A program made the position numbers and the translations under genes. A model generated the notes under the pieces. It saw nothing but the letters and a program-made list of their open reading frames with translations. It made no database searches and was not told the DNA's origin. This document shows, piece by piece, positions 1 to 6,737 of a stretch of 8,251 bases of DNA (position 1 is its first letter; each line of letters starts with the position of its first letter). This DNA comes from JAEYZM01 sp943372195 (GTDB taxonomy: Bacteria > Bacteroidota > Bacteroidia > Sphingobacteriales > Sphingobacteriaceae), in the NCBI GenBank assembly GCA_943372195.1, contig CALRXS010000023.1:1-8251 (forward strand), in the 5' to 3' direction.

Positions 1-78
1 AATAGATGTTATAGCTTCAACTATTGGGTAGTCAAATTTTATGGCATTACGTATAAAAGTAAATCCAGTAACTTTCAT
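1..78 (-). CDS. Probable glycosyltransferase, N-terminal 26 codons only (partial)
   Basis: An open frame runs leftward from an ATG at 78-76 to the window edge without a stop and encodes 26 residues. The peptide starts MKVTGFTFIRNAIKFDYPIV, followed by EAITSI. This resembles, from memory, the start of Bacteroidota glycosyltransferase family 2-like proteins: a short beta strand, then FIRNA, then (F/Y)DYP and a helix leading to the first nucleotide-sugar-binding loop. The catalytic DxD region would lie outside the window, so donor and acceptor cannot be told. The gene is divergent from meaB, with 77 bases between the two start codons. The start is well placed because no other ATG in this frame precedes it before the meaB leader. 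The product call rests on a short similarity only; that it is a true coding start is more certain than its function. Confidence 0.6.
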   Translation of the reverse strand, partial: MKVTGFTFIRNAIKFDYPIVEAITSI

Positions 79-112
79 TGAATATGAATAATATGCTAAA
101 ATACTATTTCTG

Positions 113-145
113 TTGATTAAGAATTAAGTATTTTTATTTACTTTG
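113..145 (+). promoter_or_regulatory. Candidate Bacteroidota-type promoter for meaB
   Basis: TTG at 113-115 and TTACTTTG at 138-145 resemble the Bacteroidota -33 (TTTG) and -7 (TAnnTTTG) elements. The -7 match is 7 of 8 and the spacing is 22 bases, slightly long. Transcription would begin only a few bases before the ATG at 156, giving a nearly leaderless message. The rest of the 77-base divergent gap is A/T-rich, and I see no clear operator in it. Confidence 0.4.
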
Positions 146-155
146 AAAAAAATAG

Positions 156-1061
156 ATGATGAATTGGGATTCGCTAAATAAAGGTGTACAGAATGCAGAT
201 GTTAGGTCATTAGCACGCGCTATTACGGGTGTAGAAAATGATTTGGAGGGTTATTTAGATTTCATGAAGTCATTGAACATCAATAGAAACATACCCATCA
301 TTGGTATTACTGGTCCGCCTGGTGCTGGCAAAAGCACCTTAGTCAACGCATTAATTTCAGAATTAGACAAAGAGAATAAACGAATAGGCATCGTTGCAAT
401 CGACCCGACATCACCTTTTCATTTCGGATCATTATTAGGTGATCGTATACGTATGGCAGAGCATTTCTTGAATCAGAATGTGTACATCAGATCATTAGCA
501 ACACGTGGGTCTTTAGGCGGATTATCAGCGAAGACGATAGAGATAACAGATGTGATGCGAGCTTTTCCTTTCGATTATATTATTGTAGAGACAGTGGGAG
601 TAGGGCAATCGGAGATAGAGATCGTCGGACTAGCAGATGTGACGGTATTGGTTTTAGTACCTGAAGCAGGCGATGAAATACAAGGTATTAAATCTGGAGT
701 GATGGAAATCGCTGATGTATTTGTGGTAAACAAAGCAGATAGAGAAGGTGCAGAAAGTTTTATAAGTAATATTAAAAAGATGTTGCACGAAAGAGCAGAT
801 TCGAGTTCTGCGCCAAGTGTTGTAAAAACCATTGCATCTCACAACGAAGGTATATCAGAATTAAAAACTGAAATCGACATTCAATTGTCAAACGAAAAAT
901 TAAACTCACGAAAGAGTTTATTGATTGCCGAAAAAGCATATCGATTAATTCAAACAGAGAGAATGAAATCGGTAAATAAAAAGGATTTACTAAATCAAAT
1001 TACGATTGAGTCGGGGAAAGAAGGGTTTAATTTGTACAGGTTTTTAGAGAAATATTTTTAG
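156..1061 (+). CDS. meaB: MeaB/ArgK-family GTPase, methylmalonyl-CoA mutase chaperone
   Basis: This is a 301-residue cytoplasmic P-loop GTPase of the G3E group. In this family the protein gates adenosylcobalamin loading of methylmalonyl-CoA mutase, protects it during catalysis and supports its reactivation. The sequence shows a Walker A motif GPPGAGKS at residues 53-60, the conserved switch stretch DPTSPF...GSLLGDRIRM at 83-100, RG-S-LGGLS near 117-124, the G3 motif ETVGVGQSE at 145-153, PEAGDEIQGIKSG at 169-181 and the NKAD base-recognition motif at 192-195. A helical C-terminal part follows, as in the dimerising arm of the family. Length is slightly below the usual 310-335. Two ATGs occur at 156 and 159; the first is used here, but either would work. 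No mutase gene is adjacent, so the mutase must be elsewhere. Its stop overlaps the end of the convergent DinB-like gene by 4 bases, leaving no room for a separate terminator. Confidence 0.93.
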   Translation: MMNWDSLNKGVQNADVRSLARAITGVENDLEGYLDFMKSLNINRNIPIIGITGPPGAGKSTLVNALISELDKENKRIGIVAIDPTSPFHFGSLLGDRIRMAEHFLNQNVYIRSLATRGSLGGLSAKTIEITDVMRAFPFDYIIVETVGVGQSEIEIVGLADVTVLVLVPEAGDEIQGIKSGVMEIADVFVVNKADREGAESFISNIKKMLHERADSSSAPSVVKTIASHNEGISELKTEIDIQLSNEKLNSRKSLLIAEKAYRLIQTERMKSVNKKDLLNQITIESGKEGFNLYRFLEKYF

Positions 1062-1573
1062 GCTTTCATTCCTTTATTATACTCATCTGACTTTCCTTTT
1101 GCAATACTCATTGTTTGCCAATCTTTTCCTTTAATATGCTTTGCTACAAAAACAATTTGCCCGACGTGGTAAGCGTAATGTGCTATTTGGCGATTGATTG
1201 CTTTTAATGCAGTTTGCTTTTCATTTCTAATACTTACGATTTTCTGAAGATCATCATCGTTCATATTTTCGAGTAAGTCGAAAACAATTTGCCAAGCATC
1301 GTTCCATTGTTGCAGTAATTGATCTTTCGATAATTTTTGCTCAATGAATTCTTGATCGCGATAACGATTGGGTTTCTCACCATCCGAAGTAAAAAAATCA
1401 ATAAATCTTGAACGAGCATTGCCGATCATGTGTTGCATGATGACGGCAATGGAATTTGATTCATCATCGATTAAATAATGAAATTGTTCTTCAGTAATTT
1501 GTTCAAGAGCTTTGTCAGCAATTGATTTATAAGTTCTGAAATTGTTCAGTGCAACAGAAAGATATTCATTCAT
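1058..1573 (-). CDS. DinB/YfiT-like (DUF1572-type) putative metal-dependent protein
   Basis: The 171-residue product has the pattern of the DinB/YfiT four-helix-bundle superfamily. Members usually bind one divalent metal through three histidines; some are thiol-dependent transferases (bacillithiol or mycothiol S-transferases), and many have no known role. The expected ligands are visible: H48 in the second helix (VIMQHMIG) and the HxxxH pair H132/H136 in the helix IAHYAYHVGQIVFVAKH. The motif SNSIAVIMQHMIGN and the ending around GKDWQTMSI are typical of the DUF1572 branch. There is no signal peptide, so it is cytoplasmic. Its ATG at 1573-1571 overlaps the end of the upstream RAYT gene by 8 bases, indicating translation from one transcript. 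Its stop overlaps the convergent meaB stop. Family call is firm; substrate and function are unknown. Confidence 0.85.
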   Translation of the reverse strand: MNEYLSVALNNFRTYKSIADKALEQITEEQFHYLIDDESNSIAVIMQHMIGNARSRFIDFFTSDGEKPNRYRDQEFIEQKLSKDQLLQQWNDAWQIVFDLLENMNDDDLQKIVSIRNEKQTALKAINRQIAHYAYHVGQIVFVAKHIKGKDWQTMSIAKGKSDEYNKGMKA

Positions 1574-2126
1574 ATTTTTTGAAATCGTATTTATTTTCTA
1601 GTAATATTCGTTGGTCTAATTTAATAGTAAAATTATCAATATAGTTCTGTGTAATTGAAGTATTACATACTCTGTAATTTGCATATCGTTTTCGGGTATA
1701 TTCATTGTAAGAGCTAAACGACCAGTCTTCGGCACTCAGACAAAGCTTAGCATTCACGGGGTTATTATGTATATAGTCAAAAACTCTTTTGAGATAGCTT
1801 CCATTATCATCAACTTTAATAATCTTTTTTTTCGTGTTTTGTTGAAACAATGAACCAACTCTTTTTTCTTGTTGATTAATACCTCTTGTATAACTTGACA
1901 ATAAAATTCTTAATCCGTTCGATACATTATGAGCATTTTCATTAGTAGAAATAAGTAGATGAAAATGGTTCGGCATTAAACAATAAGCTAGAATATCACA
2001 ATGCGGAGCTAGATGTTTTTCGATTTTATTACAGAAGTAATGATAGTTTTCTTCGTTGAAGAAAATTTTTTGTTTGTTAATTCCACGATTAAAAACGTGA
2101 AAGAAAGAATCAGCACAGAATCCCAT
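1566..2126 (-). CDS. REP-associated tyrosine transposase (RAYT, Y1_Tnp/IS200-like domain)
   Basis: The 186-residue protein is a single-domain HUH nuclease of the Y1 transposase family, in the branch known as REP-associated tyrosine transposases. These cut single-stranded hairpin DNA at palindromic elements and are usually single-copy domesticated genes. Visible motifs are FHVFNRGINKQKIFF at 9-23, the metal-binding HUH motif LMPNHFHLL with H54 and H56, GSLFQQ near 91-96, and DYIHNNPV at 117-124, in which Y118 is the likely nucleophile. The frame is intact, with no truncation. The gene overlaps the following DinB-like gene by 8 bases, so it appears integrated into a host operon rather than sitting in an independent insertion sequence. 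No terminal left or right ends or target-site copies were seen around it. A small stem-loop and a 34-bp perfect palindrome lie 52 and 88 bases upstream of its start, candidate substrates. Confidence 0.92.
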   Translation of the reverse strand: MGFCADSFFHVFNRGINKQKIFFNEENYHYFCNKIEKHLAPHCDILAYCLMPNHFHLLISTNENAHNVSNGLRILLSSYTRGINQQEKRVGSLFQQNTKKKIIKVDDNGSYLKRVFDYIHNNPVNAKLCLSAEDWSFSSYNEYTRKRYANYRVCNTSITQNYIDNFTIKLDQRILLENKYDFKKYE

Positions 2127-2139
2127 ACACTTTTTTGAG

Positions 2140-2147
2140 TAAAGGTA
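2140..2147 (-). promoter_or_regulatory. Possible -7 box for the RAYT/DinB-like pair
   Basis: Read on the minus strand, 2147-2140 is TACCTTTA, a 7 of 8 match to TAnnTTTG. It would place the transcript start close to the ATG at 2126. I found no convincing -33 partner, so this is weak. Confidence 0.25.
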
Positions 2148-2177
2148 TGTAAGAGAAAAAAGAAGGCGAGATTAAGA

Positions 2178-2203
2178 ATGCAGGATTAAATAAAAACCTG
2201 CAT
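2178..2203. repeat. Small inverted repeat (7-bp arms, 12-base loop)
   Basis: ATGCAGG at 2178-2184 is mirrored exactly by CCTGCAT at 2197-2203, with the A/T-only loop ATTAAATAAAAA. It lies between the RAYT start and the 34-bp palindrome. Read on the minus strand it could be a weak secondary terminator after hutU, or part of a composite palindromic element with the neighbour at 2214. No run of T follows the stem in either direction. Confidence 0.55.
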
Positions 2204-2213
2204 AAATAGGTAT

Positions 2214-2247
2214 TACTGGTGGCACGACTTAAGTCGTGCCACCAGTA
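2214..2247. repeat. Perfect 34-bp palindrome, REP-like, directly after hutU
   Basis: The half-site TACTGGTGGCACGACTT (2214-2230) is followed without a spacer by its exact reverse complement (2231-2247). The symmetry breaks at the next base pair out (T at 2213, T at 2248). Only three bases separate it from the hutU stop codon at 2253-2251. A fold with arms this long would stop or stabilise the 3' end of the hutU message, yet no T tract follows on the minus strand, so it is not a standard intrinsic terminator. Its G/C content contrasts with the A/T-rich surroundings, and together with the nearby RAYT gene this suggests a mobile palindromic element. Confidence 0.9.
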
Positions 2248-2250
2248 TGA

Positions 2251-3927
2251 TTATTTCAATCTCTCTCTGATATCTAAACGATGTTTTCTAGCAGTGTCGG
2301 TTGCGATATCGTAACCCGCATCCATATGACGAATTACACCCATTGCTGGGTCGTTGTGAAGTACGCGCTTGATACGTGCTTCAGCATCGGCAGTACCATC
2401 GGCAACTATCACCATACCTGCATGAATTGAGTAGCCTATACCAACTCCGCCACCGTGATGTAATGATACCCAACTAGCACCACCTGCTGTGTTGATCAAT
2501 GCATTTAAGATTGGCCAATCTGCTACTGCATCTGAACCATCTAACATTGCTTCAGTTTCTCTATTTGGTGATGCAACAGAGCCAGTATCTAAGTGATCAC
2601 GACCAATTACAATCGGTGCTTTCACTTTTCCTTCTGCTACTAATTTGTTAAATGCTAATCCTGCTTTCTCACGTTCACCTTGACCTAACCAACAGATACG
2701 TGCTGGCAATCCCTGAAATGCAATTCTCTCTTGCGCCATCTCTATCCATCTTTTCAATTCTTTATTTTCAGGAAACAATTCTAAAATTAATTTATCTGTT
2801 TCGTAAATATCTTGAGGGTCGCCCGATAATGCTGCCCATCTGAACGGACCTTTACCTTCACAGAATAATGGTCGAATATATGCAGGTACGAAACCTGGGA
2901 AATCAAATGCGTTTTCTACTCCAACTTCTAATGCTCTACCTCTTAAATTATTTCCGTAATCGAAAGTGATTGCACCTCGTTTTTGTAGTTCTAACATTAG
3001 ACGGATGTGGTGCGCCATTGTTACATATGAACGCTTTACATAATCATCGGGGTTAGCTTCTCTTAACACTTTTGCTTCTTCAACACTCATGCCCTGTGGG
3101 AAATATCCAACCAATGGGTCATGTGCCGATGTTTGATCTGTCAATACTTCTGGAGTGATATTTCTTTCGATCATTCGCTCCAATAAATCAACAGCGTTAC
3201 AAACTACACCGATTGAAATTGCTTCTTTATTTTTCTTTGCTTCTACAGCTCTATCTATTGCTTCATCTATATCATGCATCATGATGTCGATGTAGCGTGT
3301 ATCAATTCTCTTTTGAATTCTCCATTCCTCTACTTCCGCAGCTAAACATACACCTTCGTTCATCGTCACTGCTAATGGCTGCGCACCACCCATACCTCCA
3401 AGTCCGGCCGTTACCGAAATCGTTCCACTCAATGTTCCACCAAAATGTTTTCTTGCAACTGCTGCAAATGTTTCAAATGTACCTTGTACAATACCTTGCG
3501 AACCTATGTAAATCCAAGAGCCCGCAGTCATTTGTCCGTACATCATCAAACCCTTATCTTCTAATTCATTGAAGTATTCGAAGGTTGCCCATTTAGGCAC
3601 TAATTGTGAATTCGAAATAATTACTCTTGGTGCATCTTTATGTGTTGGTAAAATTCCGACTGGCTTACCTGATTGTACTAATAATGTCTCATCTTCATTT
3701 AAGTCTTTTAGAGCTTTAACGATTAAGTCAAAAGCTTCCGGATTTCTAGCGGCTTTGCCTCTACCTCCGTAAACGATCAATTCTTCAGGTCTTTCAGCAA
3801 CATCCGGATCTAAGTTGTTCAATAACATTCTTAGAGCGGCTTCTTGCACCCATCCTTTACAGTTAAGAGTTGTACCAGTGGGCGTTTTTGTCTTACTTAA
3901 ATCTATTGTATCGTATTTTGTTGACAT
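2251..3927 (-). CDS. hutU: Urocanate hydratase (urocanase)
   Basis: The 558-residue cytoplasmic enzyme catalyses the second step of histidine degradation, urocanate to 4-imidazolone-5-propionate, using tightly bound NAD+. Length matches the family (about 555). Recognisable stretches are VYGGRGKAARN at 52-62, YGQMTAGSWIYIGSQGIVQG at 130-149, the nucleotide-binding glycine segment GLGGMGGAQP at 175-184, DQTSAHDPLVGYFPQG at 264-279, ICWLGQGER at 411-419 with C412 matching the conserved active-site cysteine, and LHHGGGVGIGYSIHAGM at 489-505. All are intact. The ATG at 3927-3925 gives the expected N-terminus; the leader is A/T-rich with no Shine-Dalgarno sequence. A good -7 box lies 37 bases upstream. 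It is transcribed alone toward the RAYT gene and ends 3 bases before a 34-bp palindrome. Its pathway partner hutH lies 3.4 kb away on the same strand, beyond an inverted three-gene operon. Confidence 0.97.
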   Translation of the reverse strand: MSTKYDTIDLSKTKTPTGTTLNCKGWVQEAALRMLLNNLDPDVAERPEELIVYGGRGKAARNPEAFDLIVKALKDLNEDETLLVQSGKPVGILPTHKDAPRVIISNSQLVPKWATFEYFNELEDKGLMMYGQMTAGSWIYIGSQGIVQGTFETFAAVARKHFGGTLSGTISVTAGLGGMGGAQPLAVTMNEGVCLAAEVEEWRIQKRIDTRYIDIMMHDIDEAIDRAVEAKKNKEAISIGVVCNAVDLLERMIERNITPEVLTDQTSAHDPLVGYFPQGMSVEEAKVLREANPDDYVKRSYVTMAHHIRLMLELQKRGAITFDYGNNLRGRALEVGVENAFDFPGFVPAYIRPLFCEGKGPFRWAALSGDPQDIYETDKLILELFPENKELKRWIEMAQERIAFQGLPARICWLGQGEREKAGLAFNKLVAEGKVKAPIVIGRDHLDTGSVASPNRETEAMLDGSDAVADWPILNALINTAGGASWVSLHHGGGVGIGYSIHAGMVIVADGTADAEARIKRVLHNDPAMGVIRHMDAGYDIATDTARKHRLDIRERLK

Positions 3928-3964
3928 AAATTTGTGATTTATACGTTATTTGTCTTGTACATTG

Positions 3965-3972
3965 CAAAAGTA
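3965..3972 (-). promoter_or_regulatory. -7 promoter box for hutU
   Basis: On the minus strand, 3972-3965 reads TACTTTTG, an exact match to the Bacteroidota TAnnTTTG element, and sits 37 bases before the hutU ATG, giving a leader of roughly 30 bases. A clear -33 TTTG is not visible. An 8-bp palindrome GCTTAAGC (3977-3984), inside a looser TAAT/ATTA inverted pair (3971-3974 and 3987-3990), lies just upstream, between this box and the divergent one at 4005; it is a possible operator position, with low certainty. Confidence 0.55.
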
Positions 3973-4004
3973 ATAAGCTTAAGCGAATTATAAACATTTT
4001 CCAT

Positions 4005-4012
4005 TAACTTTG
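4005..4012 (+). promoter_or_regulatory. -7 promoter box for the His-rich/TonB receptor operon
   Basis: TAACTTTG at 4005-4012 matches the TAnnTTTG consensus exactly. The GTG start codon of the next gene begins at 4017, five bases on, so the message would be leaderless or almost so. The box lies 32 bases from the oppositely oriented hutU box, so the two promoters share one 89-base intergenic region (3928-4016) and would interfere or be regulated jointly. No obvious -33 element. Confidence 0.55.
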
Positions 4013-4016
4013 TGTC

Positions 4017-4376
4017 GTGAAAAAAGGCCTGATATACATCGTTTTAACTCATATGCTGATATTAAGTATCAGTATATCGAGTCTGCCTTTATCATTATTA
4101 CATACCCACGAGCACGCTCAAGTATGTGAAGTTAACAGCGATACTCCTTTAAAGTTTAGAAATGATAATGATGCAAGTCCAGTTCACTTACATGAACATC
4201 AATCTGATTGCTATCTATGTTTTCAAAATCATATAAGTGCTGTTAGACCGAATATTGTAACTTATAAACTTGTTGAATTATCACAAACTCTAAAATATTT
4301 TTTCATTACTTCGGATGTCAAATCTGATGTACTGTTCTACTCTCAAGGAAGAGCACCGCCTTTATCAATAGGTTAA
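4017..4376 (+). CDS. Small exported His/Cys-rich protein, probable metal binder
   Basis: I do not recognise a named family. The 119-residue product starts with GTG and has a basic MKK end and a hydrophobic segment to about residue 28, so it is exported or membrane-anchored. Just after this come HTHEH (H29, H31, H33) with C37, then HLHEH (H57, H59, H61), C65-x-x-C68 and H72. Two HxHxH clusters plus a CxxC make transition-metal binding likely (zinc, copper or nickel cannot be told apart). The final 45 residues are without recognisable motifs. An alternative start is ATG at 4053, which would still leave a short hydrophobic leader; GTG is preferred for its MKK start and its position next to the promoter box. 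It is first in an operon, 36 bases before the TonB-dependent receptor. Small His-rich exported proteins of this layout are, as I recall, often next to metal-related outer-membrane receptors in Bacteroidota. A periplasmic chaperone or metal buffer is a guess. Confidence 0.75.
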   Translation: MKKGLIYIVLTHMLILSISISSLPLSLLHTHEHAQVCEVNSDTPLKFRNDNDASPVHLHEHQSDCYLCFQNHISAVRPNIVTYKLVELSQTLKYFFITSDVKSDVLFYSQGRAPPLSIG

Positions 4377-4412
4377 TTTTTCCTATTTCTTTTTTATTCC
4401 TTGAATTAATAT

Positions 4413-6725
4413 ATGCATAAAAAATTATGGCTACTGCTGTTGCTTTTTATTAGCAATAGTTTGTTTGCTCAAACTAGTGATTGTAATTATTATTTGAAAT
4501 TGAAAATTGTCGATTTCGAATCTGGCATTGCTTTGCCTAATACTGTAGTGACATTAAGCAATAGCAAAGTTTCTTATTTTACTGATGATCGAGGTGCCTT
4601 GCAAATAAATAATCTATGTCAGTCAACATTTGAAATACAGATAAAATATATTTCATACAACACTGAAAAAATTATTGTAGATCTAAATAAGCAACAAGAT
4701 TTATTGTTTAAGCTAAAGTCGAATGCAAAGAATTTAGATAATGTAAATATCATTTCTGAACGTACGAACATTCAAACTAGCATGTCGAAGATTGAGTTGA
4801 AGGGTGCAGAATTAGAGAAAACGCGCGGACTTTCATTGGCAGATGCTTTGAAAGAAATTCCGGGCGTGACAACTTTAAATACCGGACCTACTATCAGCAA
4901 ACCAATCATCCAGGGAATGCATAGTTCTAGAATTCTTATTATCAATAATGGTATACGACAAGAAGGACAACAATGGGGCACTGAGCATGCACCAGAAATA
5001 GATGCATTTATTGCGAATAAGTTGACTGTCATTAAAGGTGCCGGAAGTATTAAGTATGGTTCTGATGCAATTGGTGGTGTGATCTTGGTAGAGCCTAAAC
5101 AATTACTAGATTCTGCAGGTATCACAGGAGAAATAAATGTCGTTGGTATTACGAATGGGCAACAAGCTATTAGCTCTGGTATTTTAGAAGGTATGCTTAA
5201 AAAAATACCCATTCAATGGAGAGTTCAAGGTACACTAAAACGCTCGGGTGATTTAAAAGCACCTAATTATTATTTATCGAACACCGGATTTTTCGAGCGA
5301 AATTTTTCATGGGCACTAGCTTATAAACACAAACGATTGAATATTGAATTATTCTATTCGCAGTTTAATACTGATATTGGAATTCTACGTGCAGCTCATA
5401 TCGGCAACTTAACTGATTTAGCAAATGCATTTAACTCTAGTGTTCCTGCTTATACTTCTAATTTTAGTTATAAAATCAATAGACCAAAACAAGAAGTTTT
5501 GCATGAACTATTTAAAGTAAAGTCTGACTATCTCATTAATGAAAACTCAAAGTTGCAATTAGTGTTAGCTCGCCAATATAATATGCGTAATGAGTTTGAT
5601 AAAGACCTACCACGTAATGACTCACTAGCTGCATTAAATTTACCTGAGCTTCATTATGAGATTACAACTTATACTAGTGATTTAAGTTATCAGGTTCAAT
5701 TTAATTCGAAATTAAGTAGTTCAATCGGTATCACCACAAATAATCAAAGAAACACTTTTGAAGGTCGACAGTTTATACCCAATTTCATAAATGATAATTA
5801 TGCTTTGTATACAATACATCAGTATAAATTAGATAAAGTAATGTTTGACTTCGGTATGCGCTATGATTATAGAAATTTGAAAGTATATAAAGCAATGTCA
5901 AATGGTAGTGTTTACTCACCTGAAAGAACTTTTGATAATTTGACTTTCAATGCCGGTGTTGATATAGAAGTAAATAAATACATCGATTATCATTTGAATA
6001 TTGGTACAGCATTTAGAGCTCCTTCTATTAATGAATTGCATGCAAGCGGACTTCATCATGGAGAAGGTAAATACATAATTTCTAAGGAGAATTTAAATGC
6101 AGAAAAAGCAAGAGCAATTATTACTGGTATAGAAATTAAATCTTATAAAAAAATCACTGCTCATATAGATGCATATTATAAACAAGTCGATAATTTTATT
6201 TATCTGAATCCGGCTTTGAATACTGTTCTTAGTATTCGTGGTGCTTTCCCTAGTTTTGAGTATAAGCAAACTGATGCTTATTTCACAGGTATAGATGCAC
6301 GTTTAAATTATCAAATAAATAATAATTTCAGAACATTACACAAAGCTAATTTTATTCGAGCATTCAACATTAGTGATAATGAATACTTGCCTTTTATACC
6401 TGCAGATAGATTTGAAAATAGTTTACAATATCAATTCAAGAATTACAAAACTTTCGAGAATGCTCAATTAACATTTAATGTCTTAAATGTTTTAAAACAA
6501 ACTCGATTGCAAGAAAATTCTGATTATAAAGATGCGCCAAATGCATATATATTATTAAGTTTCGATGCTAGTAGTACAGTTAATATAAATAAAGAACATA
6601 TAGAAGTAGGATTAACAATTAACAATTTATTAAACACAACTTATAGAGAATACATGAATGCTTTTCGTTATTTCAGCGATGAGCAAGGTCGATCAATTGT
6701 CATTAGATTAAAATATCATTTTTAA
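4413..6725 (+). CDS. TonB-dependent outer-membrane receptor, probable metal or metal-chelate uptake
   Basis: The 770-residue protein begins with a signal peptide (MHKKLWLLLLLFISNSLFAQ, cut near residue 19-20). Residues 28-105 form a carboxypeptidase-regulatory-like beta-sandwich, with C24 and C69 (TSDCNYY, NNLCQS) placed to make a disulfide. LDNVNII at 108-114 resembles the TonB box. The plug follows at about 117-228, with ADALKEIPGV, IQGMHSSRILIINNGI and IKYGSDAIGGVILVEP. The rest is a 22-strand-type barrel ending in the aromatic IRLKYHF. It imports a ligand across the outer membrane with energy from TonB-ExbBD, none of which is in the window. Metal specificity is inferred: the plug carries EGQQWGTEHAPEID (183-197), the barrel carries ELHASGLHHGEG (H543, H548, H549), reminiscent of ZnuD-type receptors, and the neighbours look metal-binding. 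Haem, siderophore or vitamin uptake cannot be excluded. No SusD partner is present. Confidence 0.93.
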   Translation: MHKKLWLLLLLFISNSLFAQTSDCNYYLKLKIVDFESGIALPNTVVTLSNSKVSYFTDDRGALQINNLCQSTFEIQIKYISYNTEKIIVDLNKQQDLLFKLKSNAKNLDNVNIISERTNIQTSMSKIELKGAELEKTRGLSLADALKEIPGVTTLNTGPTISKPIIQGMHSSRILIINNGIRQEGQQWGTEHAPEIDAFIANKLTVIKGAGSIKYGSDAIGGVILVEPKQLLDSAGITGEINVVGITNGQQAISSGILEGMLKKIPIQWRVQGTLKRSGDLKAPNYYLSNTGFFERNFSWALAYKHKRLNIELFYSQFNTDIGILRAAHIGNLTDLANAFNSSVPAYTSNFSYKINRPKQEVLHELFKVKSDYLINENSKLQLVLARQYNMRNEFDKDLPRNDSLAALNLPELHYEITTYTSDLSYQVQFNSKLSSSIGITTNNQRNTFEGRQFIPNFINDNYALYTIHQYKLDKVMFDFGMRYDYRNLKVYKAMSNGSVYSPERTFDNLTFNAGVDIEVNKYIDYHLNIGTAFRAPSINELHASGLHHGEGKYIISKENLNAEKARAIITGIEIKSYKKITAHIDAYYKQVDNFIYLNPALNTVLSIRGAFPSFEYKQTDAYFTGIDARLNYQINNNFRTLHKANFIRAFNISDNEYLPFIPADRFENSLQYQFKNYKTFENAQLTFNVLNVLKQTRLQENSDYKDAPNAYILLSFDASSTVNINKEHIEVGLTINNLLNTTYREYMNAFRYFSDEQGRSIVIRLKYHF

Positions 6726-6737
6726 AAAATTAAAATT

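Noticed and set aside
575..842. Two minus-strand open frames inside meaB
   Set aside because: They lie entirely within a convincingly conserved GTPase and their translations show no family pattern.
1566..2247. Complete IS200/IS605 insertion sequence
   Set aside because: No TnpB/IscB partner, no defined ends, and the gene overlaps a host gene; the protein motifs fit the RAYT branch better.
2214..2247. Standard intrinsic terminator for hutU
   Set aside because: The stem is strong but no T run follows on the minus strand; kept as a palindromic repeat that may still block transcription.
2652..3772. Three plus-strand open frames antisense to hutU
   Set aside because: All are opposite a full-length conserved enzyme and their products are low-complexity, with no recognisable motifs.
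4772..5212. Minus-strand frames of 146 and 75 codons within the receptor gene
   Set aside because: They overlap the conserved plug domain; their translations look like antisense products.
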